Positions 31,019-44,124 are shown, counted from the stretch's first letter. The stretch is 64,000 bases of DNA from Siphonodentalium dalli (GCA_032622095.1 CP136063.1:212061982-212125981), one strand, 5' to 3'. Translations and numbers: made by a program. The notes: generated by a model from the sequence alone, not told the origin.

Positions 31019-31916
31019 TATTTCATGGCTTGGATGAGTTATTATTGAGGTGGACTCTTTCCACCGATAAACAAGAGGTACACTGTCGCGTGGCATTTGC
31101 CCCCGACCATAGCAATTCGGATTAAGCATGGACGAAACTGCGGATATCCGAGGAGCTATATGTGACCATTCCAAAAGAAGTTCGTACTAGAAATTCCGGA
31201 AACCCAAAAACAAGCGATCCGGAAACCCAAAAACAAGCGAAAATTCAAATTTTCTAAGTTGAAAACACTTGACATGTATTTTCATATAACTGGTCCACAA
31301 AAATAAGGGATTTGCAATCGTACCACCAAAGCTCACGCTGTCATCTGGAAACCCCAAAAAACAAGAGAAAAATTGAATTTTCTAAGTCAAAAAAGGGCCA
31401 TAACTCTGGCGAAAATGGGTGGACGAAACCCGCACTTTCTAAACACAAGCACAAAATTCTTGTTTTCTAATAGGTGTTCTTATAAGCTAGAATGTTTCTC
31501 TTAATTCTAGAAAACAATTATAGACAACAGAATATGTGATAAATGTGAATAACGTTTTCTAAACGTGTTCTAAGAATATTATTTCTTAAAATGAAAACAT
31601 AAATCTCAAATGAAGAAATATTTTCTTGATAGAAAATAGTTTCGGTATACGTGTCTATTCGTTCCCGCCCATACGCAGTAGAAGCACATGGACATCCCCG
31701 GAATAAAGATGGGTGTTGAAACCACACATAGTGTACTATTTCCCAAATCAAATATCACATTAAATAAGACTACACAAAATAGTGATGTCTCTCTGTAACG
31801 GAGTGGAGAATTATTAGTATTATCAATTTAAACATCAATATTTTAAACTAGTTATAGCAGGTTCCCTTCGGGGGCCTCCATCCACAATCAGATGACCATG
31901 TGGTCCCTTTGTCCTC
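31019..31916. repeat. GGGCCATAACTCTGG block, unit B
   Basis: Holds the BEL/Pao empty site. The internal deletion joins aagttgaaaa to cacttgacatg, as in units D and E. Confidence 0.6.
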
Positions 31917-32797
31917 AAGAGGACGAACACCTGCGATCGCCCATACGAGCGTGAGGTGTATCATAAGGAATACATCATATATGAAGTCTGACAATGCATA
32001 AGAGGAAGAACACCGGCGATCGCCCATAACAGTGTGACGTGTATAAGGAATTCAGTCATATATGGAGTTTGGCAATGCATAAGAGGACGAACACCGACGA
32101 TCGACCATACGAGAGTGACGTGTATGAGAAGGAATTCAGTTATATATGGAGTTTGGCAATGCATAAGAGGACGAACACCGGCGATCGACCATACGAGCGT
32201 GACGTGTATCATAAGGAATTCAGTCATATATGGAGTCTGATAATGCATAAGAGGATGAACACTGGCGATCGTCCACACGAGAGTGACGTGTATGAGAAGG
32301 AATTCAGTCATATATGGAGTCTAACAATGCATAAGAGGAAGAACACCGGCGATTGTCCATACGAGTGTGACGTGTATCAGAAGAAATTCAGTTATATATG
32401 GAGTCTGGTAATGCATAAAAGAACGAACACCGGCGATCGACCACACGAGCGTGACGTGTATCATATGGAATTCAGTCATATATGGAGTCTGACAATGCAT
32501 AATAGGACGAACACCGGCGATCGTCCATACAAGTGTGGCGTGTATCAGAAGGAATTCAGTTATGTATGGAGTCTTGCAAAGCATAAGAGGACGAACACCG
32601 GCGATCGACCATACGAGCGTGACGTGTATCAGAAGGAATTCAGTTATATGTGGAGTCTGACAATGCATAAGAGGAAGAACACCGGCGATCGACCATACGA
32701 GCGTGACGTGTATCATAAGGAATTCAGTCATATATGGAGTCTGACAATGCATAAGAGAACGAACACCGGTGATCGACCATACGAGAGTGACGTGTAT
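31917..32797 (+). pseudogene. Degenerate zinc-finger array, unit C (~9 in-frame repeats)
   Basis: Repeat types 8-10 of the unit B order are missing by an in-frame loss of whole 84-bp repeats. Private changes include GDCPYE (elsewhere GDRPYE) and HMEFSH (elsewhere HKEFSH). Ligand losses are as in the other arrays. Confidence 0.8.
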
Positions 32798-32883
32798 TTG
32801 TGTATGTGGGAGCGTCTTTTAAAGGTCTCCGTTTTTTGAAACCCGTTTAGTTACTGTCTGATCTGAAAGCAAGTGTTTTATGT

Positions 32884-33214
32884 CAAACTCCATACAACGC
32901 CCTCTACGTTATCACTGCGATATAGCACTGCCACAAGGATGGTACTTTGCAGACGATAAATCTATTTTTACATATCGTCGTGGAACAATATTTAGTCACC
33001 TATTATCTTGTTTTGACCACCATTTTTTTTTTAAGTTTCCAATAATGGTAATTCTTTCGGTATTGATAAGAACAATATGAACTGAGCCAGACATAGACAA
33101 TTTTAATCCTAAAACATAAGAACTAAAAACACGGTAAGAAATCCTTACCAATTAATGTCCTTATGGCAGTGGTATATCAGCGGAGCGATAGGAGATAACT
33201 CTGCCTGGAGTTTG
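32884..33214. mobile_element. MITE-1, unit C
   Basis: Inherited insertion. Its central T-run differs in length from its sisters. Confidence 0.8.
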
Positions 33215-33642
33215 GTTTTATGTATCTCTCCAATATGATTAAACTATGTTTGATCGAAGGGTTGTATTGAATGCAGATACGTTATTCCTATGTATCTGAC
33301 TACTGGCATGGTGGCAACTTTTACCACGGCGGACTCTTTCACATGCAAAACACAGGCAACAAGAAAACCATAGTCGGAAATGGTAACGCGCTCAAAATCA
33401 TATATATCAGTGAGCTGCAGAACGAAACATATGTATAACAGTTGAAATATAAGACTTACAAATTATCTTTTAAATTTCTTTTATTGGTAATTGACATAGC
33501 TTGTCACAAACCAAAAATCAACATTATTGACTTAATAATGTAAAGGACAATAAACGAAATTGAAATTCCCAACTACACCTTTTACCGGACTCGGCCTCCT
33601 GGTCGCGCAGTTCGACTTTTAAACCGGAAAAAAACAATTATC

Positions 33643-33650
33643 TATAAATA
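33643..33650 (+). promoter_or_regulatory. TATA box, unit C
   Basis: TATAAATA, 124 bp before the 96-codon ORF. The leader lacks the uORF start, as in unit A. Confidence 0.5.
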
Positions 33651-33766
33651 AAACGCCCATCTGACCACAGCTGTCATTCAAGATTATTCACGTTTCCGGT
33701 AACTCAGCGAGAGCTCCTCGCTTATCCTAGAGTGACCGTTGATTTTTCTGTCGGGCGTGTCTGACC

Positions 33767-34057
33767 ATGGGTGATTTAATCCCCAGCTTAGTCCGCAACG
33801 TGCTGAGCGGCTACCAATCTGCCCATTGTATTAGCTGGTCTCTCCAGATTGGACGTGGTGTTGAAGTTCCAGGTCACCCCGGTAGAACCCTCTACCGGTC
33901 GTGGTCTGGAAGGACCGACCGGACTCCACCGGTCCGGGGCTGCCGGGACCACACGAAAGAAGCGAAAGACTCCACCAGGGGCGGAATCGACCACCACCGT
34001 CCCTGCGACGCCGAGTTACCGCTAATTAAAAGACGGAACATTTTTTGTTCTCCATAA
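33767..34057 (+). CDS. 96-codon ORF, unit C
   Basis: Differs from unit A by Pro-to-Ser in RSWPGRT. The frame is otherwise intact. Family unrecognised. Confidence 0.4.
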   Translation: MGDLIPSLVRNVLSGYQSAHCISWSLQIGRGVEVPGHPGRTLYRSWSGRTDRTPPVRGCRDHTKEAKDSTRGGIDHHRPCDAELPLIKRRNIFCSP

Positions 34058-35844
34058 AATTTGTCATGCCTTTCGGCCTACACCCGATGATAGAAATATT
34101 CCCTATTACCATTATCACTTGACTGTTGTAGCAGCTGCATGCACCCTTTGTGCAATACCGCGGAATGAACATATAGTTCACCAATCATCGGTAGGATCGA
34201 GTTGTTTCAATGTCCTCAGATCGCCATCTTTGAGGTTACCAGTTTTCAAGTGAACACTGTTCAAAATTAGTGTTTTGGCCTATCGGGCCATGCAGGCCGC
34301 CCGATGATTGTAATACCCCCCCCCCATCATGTGTGTTCACCCTCTGTGCAATGCCGCAGGGTGAATAGTATTCACCAATCACCAGTGGTCCCGCTAGATG
34401 TGTTGTTTCAGTGGTCCCGCTATGTGTTGTTTCAATGTCCTCAGATCGCGGCCGCCACCTTTGAGGTGACCAGTGCTCAGCTAGTGAACACTGTTCATTA
34501 ACATCGTAAACGATCGACCGGCGAATATATCCCATAACGCGGATCCCCTCTATATAATTCATATGTGGTCCCAAAAGTCTAACATTAATTGTAAGCCACC
34601 GTGGATGCTCATTGAAAAAAAAACAATCCAAGAGGAAAACAGCGTTATCGAGCTTGAAACTTCTATATCAGACGTGAGTAGACCATCAGACGATTCAGTT
34701 ATATATTTTTGCGTGGGCTATCAGTGCAAATTTGATGAAATAATTTGTGTATTGCTCTTGGGGTTTACCCACAAAAAATAGCTTACTATATTTTGGCGTT
34801 TCGGGCCATGCCACCCAATGATAGCATATTTATTAAATTAGCATTGAAAATGATTACGTATAAAATACTATTAGATTTAGATGAAAACGTATATCTATCT
34901 AATGCGACAGGCACTTGTTAATGGATTGTATGTGTTGTGTCTTAGTTATAATATTATGGTGGATTTGTTATGTAAATATTATATAATTGTTAACGTATAT
35001 ATAAATTGTTTTTATATATATAAGATCAGTATTCACACACCCTTTGTGCAATCCCGCAGAATGAAGCGTGTTCACCAATAATATGACCATTGGTACCGTT
35101 GTGTTGTTTCAATGTCCTCAGATCGCGGCCGCCACCTTTGGTGTGATCAATGTTCAGGTGACCATAGTTCATTAACATCTTAAGCAATCAAAAGGCGAAT
35201 AGGTCCCATATTGAGGAACCCTATATATATATAATTAATGTCGTGTGTAAAAGTCCTACGTTACTTGGGAACCACTGTGGATGTTCATTGAAAAAAATTA
35301 AAAACAAAAAACAACTTGTTCTATCGATTTTCCAATTTCAGACGTCAGTAAGCGAAGTTTTGATATTTTGCAGTCATATCAGTCAAAATTGATTAATTCG
35401 CGGACATGTATTCTAAATTGAAACGTGTGTTGGCATTGCCGCCACAAGTAACCGGACTGACCATTTCACCTACATTCTAGGCCAACACGATCATTTTTGG
35501 TAATTATCGATTCTGATAACTAAATCGTCCTTTGAAGAAATGTTGATTTTGGAATCTGACGATACGGGACCATCGAATCGGGATTGTGTACCTTTAAATG
35601 TATCACTTGAGACCTTGTTGGGGTTGGGTCCCTACAAGTAGATATAAACATGTAGGTTTGGCGTTGTCAAGCTAATAATAATAATAGAACATCTTTCAAA
35701 TTACACTATATTCACTTGAGAAGTGTGTGTTCATAAACCAACTTATTAAATTGGCGTAGCCTTATATACTGAAATAATGTAATTGAAACTGTCAAATAAA
35801 ATTAAGAATATCATGTCAATTATCTGTCTACTTATTTATTTCAG
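34058..35844 (+). repeat. Module-rich segment, unit C
   Basis: Three modules as in unit A. The C run is only 10 bases (34316-34325). It ends in the conserved acceptor. Confidence 0.6.
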
Positions 35845-36354
35845 ATGGAGAGAATAGACAATAATGTGGTTATTTGGGACATGGAAGGTGAGGGCAGCAT
35901 TGAAGAGCAGTACATGAGGCTGACAGAGAGTGGGGAAGGTTCAAAGCTGATGTCTAAGAATCGTCGGAAGTCAGTTACTAAAGGCAGGAGACAAAGATCA
36001 GTAATGTACAAAGAATATATGAAGGGAATTTCAACCAAAAGAATCTCCGCCCAGTACACCAGCCGCACCGAGCGAACAATGAGGCGGGGCACACCGACTA
36101 GACGATCTCTCAGAAGGCAGGTGCTGGTACGGCAAGCTGTCAACGTCGGACTCCCGTTATATGCATCAACACCAAAGCATTCTATATGTCAGCCTTCAGT
36201 TGTTAGCTTCTCAACTACGCCGAGTGTGGATGGTATCAAAATGTATTCACGTATTGATGTAGCATCTATAGTCAAAGATCGAAAATATAAACGAGTGGAG
36301 AAGAAAAGGAAGAGTCTGGCAAATTTACGACTGCGAATTTTCAGCTTCGCGTGA
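35845..36354 (+). CDS. Amplified 169-aa basic protein ORF, unit C
   Basis: Intact, with AATAAA at 36468-36473. Variants are GEGSKL, KGIS, SLRR and PSVDG. It differs from unit A at one residue (SLRR versus SLKR). Confidence 0.6.
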   Translation: MERIDNNVVIWDMEGEGSIEEQYMRLTESGEGSKLMSKNRRKSVTKGRRQRSVMYKEYMKGISTKRISAQYTSRTERTMRRGTPTRRSLRRQVLVRQAVNVGLPLYASTPKHSICQPSVVSFSTTPSVDGIKMYSRIDVASIVKDRKYKRVEKKRKSLANLRLRIFSFA

Positions 36355-37036
36355 GATGTTTCGTGCTGAAAAGGAATTACTATTTGCATGAAGTTTTGTT
36401 ATTTGTTTTGTTATGTTTGTCTTTGTTTTTACGTTTGATTGATCTTGTTTTGATTTTAATATTATTAAATAAACATACACATGTCAAATTCAGAGTATTT
36501 TAATTTTGTTACCTATGGATAATCCGTTGTCTGCTAATCAGATCTACTGATATTATTACAGAAAATAAATGGAAAAATTACCACAGGTCACTTAAATTTC
36601 AAGCAAGTAATTTGTTGTTTTTTTTAGGACATTCAGTGATCAAAACCGGTTGTATAGTACTTGATACTAATTACATATTATGAGAAAACCAATGTAATGA
36701 TATTTATCAAATGTTTTCAACTTTTGATATTAGCAGGAACATATATATATCAACCCCTTTCTTGACTAAGTACTCGTTAATGAGTAATTCCCATAAGTAA
36801 GGTTCCGATAATAAGAGCAAGGGCCATAATGCCATAGGTAATTTGTTTAACTTGTTATCTGAACATCTCCCACCATATAATGCACTTGTATTATCTGTTG
36901 CCTGCTTATATTTCCTGGACATCCTTCCAAACATAATAGACAATTCCAATCTATACTTTTATAAATCAATTGACGAATCCATTTAGTAACAAAAGGGGTT
37001 TAAAGACTTAGAAAAGATATAATTAGAGACTTGAAC
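36355..37036. other. Unit C 3' flank, truncated
   Basis: Standard flank to the gagacttgaacattaa block, then an abrupt change of sequence at about 37037, where the others continue gtgggtaaaattatatc. Confidence 0.7.
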
Positions 37037-37198
37037 ATTAAAGGTACTCAATCCGATAAAACTCCTCTCAATTACTATTTCAATGGCTTCGGGGTTCAAA
37101 AATATTTGATTCGAGTCGAGGAAGTCACCCATCAAAGCTCAGATTTGTTAGATATCGATTTTAGAAATCTATTATTTTTCATTATCGGGAATGCTTTC
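37037..37198 (+). other. Junction segment between units C and D
   Basis: A diverged relative of the cttcgggggtataaatatttgattcgag stretch of unit 1 (11155-11240) and unit E (48975-49065). Here it lies directly before a finger array. It stays open in frame with the fingers for about 55 codons (from about 37031; the apparent first codon is TTG). It ends with a perfect join into the first finger (FWSDVYQNEF). It may be the ancestral left edge of the array or a rearrangement product. Confidence 0.5.
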
Positions 37199-37969
37199 TG
37201 GAGTGACGTGTATCAGAATGAATTCAGTTATGTATGGAATCTGACAATGCATAAGAGGACGAACACTGGCGATCGTCCACACGAGTGTGACGTGTATCAG
37301 AAGGAATTCAGTTATATATGGAGTCTGGTAATGCATAAAAGAACGAACACCGGCGATCGACCACACGAGCGTGACGTGTATCATAAGGAATTCAGTCATA
37401 TATGGAGTCTGACAATGCATAATAGGACGAACACCGGCGATCGTCCATACAAGTGTGGCGTGTATCAGAAGGAATTCAGTTATGTATGGAGTCTTGCAAA
37501 GCATAAGAGGACGAACACCGGCGATCGACCATACGAGCGTGACGTGTATCACAAGGAATTCAGTCATATATGGAGTCTGACAATGCATAAAAGGACGAAC
37601 ACTGGCGATCGTCCATATGAGAGTGACGTGTATGAGAAGGAATTCAGTCATATGTGGAGTCTGACAATGCATAAGAGGACGAACACCGGCGATCGTCCAT
37701 ACGAGTGTGACGTGTATCAGAAGGAATTTAGTTATATGTGGAGTCTGACAATGCATAAGAGGACGAACACCGGCGATCGTCCATACGAGTGTGACGTGTA
37801 TCAGAAGGAATTCAGTTATATGTGGAGTCTGACAATGCATAAGAGGAAGAACACCGGCGATCGACCATACGAGCGTGACGTGTATCATAAGGAATTCAGT
37901 CATATATGGAGTCTGACAATGCATAAGAGAACGAACACCGGTGATCGACCATACGAGAGTGACGTGTAT
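37199..37969 (+). pseudogene. Degenerate zinc-finger array, unit D (9 repeats)
   Basis: The first repeat is more diverged (QNEFSYVWNL). Then come types 5 to 12 in the unit B order. It lacks the damaged leading repeats seen in the other units, so the frame is open from the junction segment to 38011. Confidence 0.8.
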
Positions 37970-38055
37970 TTGTGTATGTGGGAGCGTCTTTTAAAGGTCT
38001 CCGTTTTTTGAAACCCGTTTAGTTACTGTCTGATCTGAAAGCAAGTGTTTTATGT

Positions 38056-38385
38056 CAAACTCCATACAACGCCCTCTACGTTGTCACTGCGATATAGCAC
38101 TGCCACAAGGATGGTACTTTGCAGACGATAATCTATTTTTACATATCGTCGCGGAACAATATTTAGTCACCTATTATCTTGTTTTGACCACCAAATTTTT
38201 TTTTAAGTTTCCAATAATGGTAATTCTTTCGGTATTGATAAGAACAATATGAACTGAGCCAGACATAGACAATTTTAATCCTAAAACATAAGAACTAAAA
38301 ACACGTAAGAAATCCTTACCAATTAATGTCCTTATGGCAGTGGTATATCAGCGGAGCGATAGGAGGTAACTCTGCCTGGAGTTTG
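38056..38385. mobile_element. MITE-1, unit D
   Basis: Inherited insertion. One A is lost in the gataaatct block, so frames crossing it shift. Confidence 0.8.
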
Positions 38386-38950
38386 GTTTTATGTATCTCT
38401 CCAATATGATTAAACTATGTTTGATCGAAGGGTTGTATTGAATGCAGATACGTTATTCCTATGTATCTGACTACTGGCATGGTGGCAACTTTTACCACGG
38501 CGAACTCTTTCACATGCAAAACACAGGCAACAAGAAAACCATAGTCAGAAATGGTAACGCGCTCAAAATCATATATAATATACCCATGCTTCAATGCTTG
38601 TAATTATAGAATATAAAATATATTGGTTTCGCGAATGACCAACTCAGAATTAATTCCGTTAAAATAACAATAACAACCAGCACCTAATTAACGAACCGGC
38701 CGCCGACGACAACCATCAGTGAGCTGCAGAACGAAACATATGTATAACAGTTGAAATATAAGACTTACAAATTATCTTTTAAATTTCTTTTATTGGTAAT
38801 TGACATAGCTTGTCACAAACCAAAAATCAACATTATTGACTTAATAATGTAAAGGACAATAAACGAAATTGAAATTCCCAACTACACCTTTTACCGGACT
38901 CGGCCTCCTGGTCGCGCAGTTCGACTTTTAAACCGGAAAAAACAATTATC

Positions 38951-38958
38951 TATAAATA
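38951..38958 (+). promoter_or_regulatory. TATA box, unit D
   Basis: TATAAATA, 140 bp before the 96-codon ORF. Confidence 0.5.
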
Positions 38959-39090
38959 AAACGCCCATCTGACCACAGCTGTCATTCAAGATTATTCACG
39001 TTTCCGGTAACTCAGGGGATGGACGTGCCAGCGAGAGCTCCTCGCTTATCCTAGAGTGACCGTTGATTTTTCTGTCGGGCTTGTCTGACC

Positions 39091-39381
39091 ATGGGTGATT
39101 TAATCCCCAGCTTAGTCCGCAACGTGCTGAGCGGCTACCAATCTGCCCATTGTATTAGCTGGTCTCTCCAGATTGGACGTGGTGTTGAAGTTCCAGGTCA
39201 CCCCGGTAGAACCCTCTACCGGTCGTGGCCTGGAAGGACCGACCGGACTCCACCGGTCCGGGGCTGCCGGGACCACACGAAAGAAGCGAAAGACCCCACC
39301 AGGGGCGGAATCGACCACCACCGTCCCTGCGACGCCGAGTTACCGCTAATTAAAAGACGGAACATTTTTTGTTCTCCATAA
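39091..39381 (+). CDS. 96-codon ORF, unit D
   Basis: Carries the KDPTRGG variant shared with E and F (KDSTRGG in A-C). Frame intact, family unrecognised. Confidence 0.4.
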   Translation: MGDLIPSLVRNVLSGYQSAHCISWSLQIGRGVEVPGHPGRTLYRSWPGRTDRTPPVRGCRDHTKEAKDPTRGGIDHHRPCDAELPLIKRRNIFCSP

Positions 39382-41157
39382 AATTTGTCATGCCTTTCGG
39401 CCTACACCCGATGATAGAAATATTCCCTATTACCATTATCACTTGACTGTTGTAGCAGCTGCATGCACCCTTTGTGCAATACCGCGGAATGAACATAGTT
39501 CACCAATCATCGGTAGGATCGAGTTGTTTCAATGTCCTCAGATCGCCATCTTTGAGGTTACCAGTTTTCAAGTGAACACTGTTCAAAATTAGTGTTTTGG
39601 CCTATCGGGCCATGTAGGCCGCCCGATGATTGTAATACCCCCCCCCCCCCCATCATGTGTGTTCACCCTCTGTGCAATGCCGCAGGGTGAATAGTATTCA
39701 CCAATCACCAGTGGTCCCGCTAGATATGTTGTTTCAGTGGTCCCGCTATGTGTTGTTTCAATGTCCTCAGATCGCGGCCGCCACCTTTGAGGTGACCAGT
39801 GCTCAGCTAGTGAACACTGTTCATTAACATCGTAAACGATCGACCGGCGAATATATCCCATAATGCGGATCCCCTCTATATAATTCATATGTGGTCCCAA
39901 AAGTCTAACATTAATTGTAAGCCACCGTGGATGCTCATTGAAAAAAAAACAATCCAAGAGGAAAACAGCGTTATCGAGCTTGAAACTTCTATATCAGACG
40001 TGAGTAGACCATCAGACGATTCAGTTATATATTTTTGCGTGGGCTATCAGTGCAAATTTGATGAAATAATTTGTGTATTGCTCTTGGGGTTTACCCACAA
40101 AAAATAGCTTACTATATTTTGGCGTTTCGGGCCATGCCACCCAATGATAGCATATTTATTAAATTAGCATTGAAAATGATTACGTATAAAATACTATTAG
40201 ATTTAGATGAAAACTTATATCTATCTAATGCGACAGGCACTTGTTAATGGATTGTATGTGTTGTGTCTTAGTTATAATATTATGGTGGATTTGTTATGTA
40301 AATATTATATAATTGTTAACGTATATATAAATTGTTTTTATATATATAAGATCAGTATTCACACACCCTTTGTGCAATCCCGCAGAATGAAGCGTGTTCA
40401 CCAATAATATGACCATTGGTACCGTTGTGTTGTTTCAATGTCCTCAGATCGCGGCCGCCACCTTTGGTGTGATCAATGTTCAGGTGACCATCTTAAGCAA
40501 TCAAAAGGCGAATAGGTCCCATATTGAGGAACCCTATATATATATAATTAATGTCGTGTGTAAAAGTCCTACGTTACTTGGGAACCACTGTGGATGTTCA
40601 TTGAAAAAAATTAAAAACAAAAAACAACTTGTTCTATCGATTTTCCAATTTCAGACGTCAGTAAGCGAAGTTTTGATATTTTGCAGTCATATCAGTCAAA
40701 ATTGATTAATTCGCGGACATGTATTCTAAATTGAAACGTGTGTTGGCATTGCCGCCACAAGTAACCGGACTGACCATTTCACCTACATTCTAGGCCAACA
40801 CGATCATTTTTGGTAATTATCGATTCTGATAACTAAATCGTCCTTTGAAGAAATGTTGATTTTGGAATCTGACGATACGGGACCATCGAATCGGGATTGT
40901 GTACCTTTAAATGTATCACTTGAGACCTTGTTGGGGTTGGGTCCCTACAAGTAGATATAAACATGTAGGTTTGGCGTTGTCAAGCTAATAATAATAATAG
41001 AACATCTTTCAAATTACATTATATTCACTTGAGAAGTGTGTGTTCATAAACCAACTTATTAAATTGGCGTAGCCTTATATACTGAAATATTGTAATTGAA
41101 ACTGTCAAATAAAATTAAGAATATCATGTCAATTATCTGTCTACTTATTTATTTCAG
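39382..41157 (+). repeat. Module-rich segment, unit D
   Basis: Three modules and a C run of 14 (39638-39651). A small deletion in the third module (accatcttaagc) removes agttcattaac. Confidence 0.6.
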
Positions 41158-41667
41158 ATGGAGAGAATAGACAATAATGTGGTTATTTGGGACATGGAAG
41201 GTGAGGGCAGCATTGAAGAGCAGTACATGAGGCTGACAGAGAGTGGGGCAGGTTCAAAGCTGATGTCTAAGAATCGTCGGAAGTCAGTTACTAAAGGCAG
41301 GAGACAAAGATCAGTAATGTACAAAGAATATATGAAGGGAATTTCAACCAAAAGAATCTCGGCCCAGTACACCAGCCGCACCGAGCGAACAATGAGGCGG
41401 GGCACACCGACTAGACGATCTCTCAGAAGGCAGGTGCTGGTACGGCAAGCTGTCAACGTCGGACTCCCGTTATATGCATCAACACCAAAGCATTCTATAT
41501 GCCAGCCTTCAGTTGTTAGCTTCTCAACTACGCCGAGTGTGGATGGTATCAAAATGTATTCACGTATTGATGTAGCATCTATAGTCAAAGATCGAAAATA
41601 TAAACGAGTGGAGAAGAAAAGGAAGAGTCTGGCAAATTTACGACTGCGAATTTTCAGCTTCGCGTGA
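41158..41667 (+). CDS. Amplified 169-aa basic protein ORF, unit D
   Basis: Intact, with AATAAA at 41781-41786. It shares GAGSKL with unit B but has the normal IFSFA end. Confidence 0.6.
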   Translation: MERIDNNVVIWDMEGEGSIEEQYMRLTESGAGSKLMSKNRRKSVTKGRRQRSVMYKEYMKGISTKRISAQYTSRTERTMRRGTPTRRSLRRQVLVRQAVNVGLPLYASTPKHSICQPSVVSFSTTPSVDGIKMYSRIDVASIVKDRKYKRVEKKRKSLANLRLRIFSFA

Positions 41668-42829
41668 GATGTTTCGTGCTGAAAAGGAATTACTATTTGC
41701 ATGAAGTTTTGTTATTTGTTTTGTTATGTTTGTCTTTGTTTTTACGTTTGATTGATCTTGTTTTGATTTTAATATTATTAAATAAACATACACATGTCAA
41801 ATTCAGAGTATTTTAATGTTGTTACCTATGGATAATCCGTTGTCTGCTAATCAGATCTACTGATATTATTACAGAAAATAAATGGAAAAATTACCACAGG
41901 TCACTTAAATTTCAAGCAAGTAATTTGTTGTTTTTTTTAGGACATTCAGTGATCAAAACCGGTTGTATAGTACTTGATACTAATTACATATTATGAGAAA
42001 ACCAATGTAATGATATTTATCAAATGTTTTCAACTTTTGATATTAGCAGGAACATATATATATCAACCCCTTTCTTGACTAAGTACTCGTTAATGAGTAA
42101 TTCCCATAAGTAAGGTTCCGATAATAAGCGCAAGGGCCATAATGCCATAGGTAATTTGTTTAACTTGTTATCTGAACATCTCCCACCATATAATGCACTT
42201 GTATTATCTGTTGCCTGCTTATATTTCCTGAACATCCTTCCAAACATAATAGACAATTCCAATCTATACTGTTATAAATCAATTGACGAATCCATTTAGT
42301 AACAAAAGGGGTTTAAAGACTTGGAAAAGATATAATTAGAGACTTGAACATTAAGTGGGTAAAATTATATCTGATGTTGTTTATGAGGGGGATTTCGAAA
42401 AAAATGTAAATACAATTATACGGTTTACTCATAAACAATGTATGTATACAAATGAACAAAAATATAATTATTCAAAATTACTCTGACCATTCAATAGTTC
42501 ATATGTGGGTGATATTAAACAAGACAACATATCATATATTAATTTCTGGCATTCAAATAGTCATCACATTTCAAACACAAATGACAAATTTTCAAACTTG
42601 ATCTAAGTTGAGGGACATCTCAATGTACCATCTTGATTGATATATTGCCATTTTGATAACAAAAGCTCCATTAAAATTTGTTCACCCATCAGTGGGCGAT
42701 GCTGGTGAATTGATAACTCATGTTAGCAGCTTACGACCAATCAGAATGATGTTTTAGTGATAAACTTTCATTAGCCATAATAGGAAAAAAATGCCTTATT
42801 CAATATGGATGAGTTCAAGTCTGCAAATA
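41668..42829. other. Unit D 3' flank
   Basis: Standard flank with an intact LINE target and the antisense open frame (42020-42262). No gene recognised. Confidence 0.5.
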
Positions 42830-43225
42830 GTGCGTCTGTCATTTGCAGAATGAGGTCCACAGAGGGTAATTTAGTGAGGCTATACCGCACAGCTGGATAG
42901 CATCACCAAATTCCCCCTCTGGAAACCTCATTCTGCTTTGGCCTCAACTGCTATGGTAGATATAGGATCAGATTGGTGAAGTTCACCTATTAGTCACCTC
43001 GATTATGCATTTTATATTCTGCAAATTAGGGGGATATAGAATCAGAACAGAAGGGAAAAAGTACTAAACACAATGTTAATTTGAGACAAAAGGTACTTCC
43101 CAGAAGAGGGGGCTTGAGAATAATGAGGGCCCCAGAAAGTGAATTTGTGATGCTAGTCCTCTATGCGGGGTAGCATCACTAAATTTACCCTTTTGGGGAC
43201 CTCATTCTGCAAATGACAGACACAC
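42830..43225. mobile_element. MITE-3, unit D
   Basis: TA-flanked copy, same site as in A and B. Confidence 0.65.
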
Positions 43226-44124
43226 TATTTCATGGCTTGGATGAGTTATTATTGAGGTGGACTCTTTCCACCGATAAACAAGAGGTACACTGTCGCGTGG
43301 CATTTGCCCCCGACCATAGCAATTCGGATTAAGCATGGACGAAACTGCGGATATCCGAGGAGCTATATGTGACCATTCCAAAAGAAGTTCGTACTAGAAA
43401 TTCCGGAAACCCAAAAACAAGCGATCCGGAAACCCAAAAACAAGCGAAAATTCAAATTTTCTAAGTTGAAAACACTTGACATGTATTTTCATATAACTGG
43501 TCCACAAAAATAAGGGATTTGCAATCGTACCACCAAAGCTCACGCTGTCATCTGGAAACCCCAAAAAAACAAGAGAAAAATTGAATTTTCTAAGTCAAAA
43601 AAGGGCCATAACTCTGGCGAAAATGGGTGGACGAAACCCGCACTTTCTAAACACAAGCACAAAATTCTTGTTTTCTAATAGGTGTTCTTATAAGCTAGAA
43701 TGTTTCTCTTAATTCTAGAAAACAATTATAGACAACAGAATATGTGATAAATGTGAATAACGTTTTCTAAACGTGTTTTAAGAATATTATTTCTTAAAAT
43801 GAAAACATAAATCTCAAATGAAGAAATATTTTCTTGATAGAAAATAGTTTCGGTAAAAGTGTCTATTCGTTCCCGCCCATACGCAGTAGAAGCACATGGA
43901 CATCCCCGGAATAAAGATGGGTGTTGAAACCACACATAGTGTACTATTTCCCAAATCAAATATCACATTAAATAAGACTACAACAAAATAGTGATGTCTC
44001 TCTGTAACGGAGTGGAGAATTATTAGTATTATCATTTTAAACATCAATATTTTAAACTAGTTATAGCAGGTCCCTTCGGGGGCCTCCATCCACAATCAGA
44101 TGACCATGTGGTCCCTTTGTCCTC
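43226..44124. repeat. GGGCCATAACTCTGG block, unit D
   Basis: Same deletion junction as B and E. Several variants (cgtgttttaaga, ggtaaaagtg, actacaacaaaa) are shared with the block preceding unit F. Confidence 0.6.

Larger units (their letters stand above)
26221..31916 (+). repeat. Tandem unit B (5.70 kb)
   Basis: It has all components, but about 1.46 kb of the module-rich segment is deleted, so the 96-codon ORF lies only 300 bp from the 169-codon exon. Its exon matches unit D (GAGSKL), while its 96-codon ORF matches units A and C (KDSTRGG). Confidence 0.85.
31917..37036 (+). repeat. Tandem unit C (about 5.1 kb)
   Basis: Complete through the exon, but the 3' flank stops at 37036. It lacks MITE-3 and the GGGCCATAACTCTGG block, and the array of unit D begins only ~160 bp further on. 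Confidence 0.8.
37199..44124 (+). repeat. Tandem unit D (6.93 kb)
   Basis: Complete apart from its atypical left edge. It retains the ~130-bp promoter-upstream piece missing in A-C, the uORF, MITE-3 and the GGGCCATAACTCTGG block. Confidence 0.85.
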
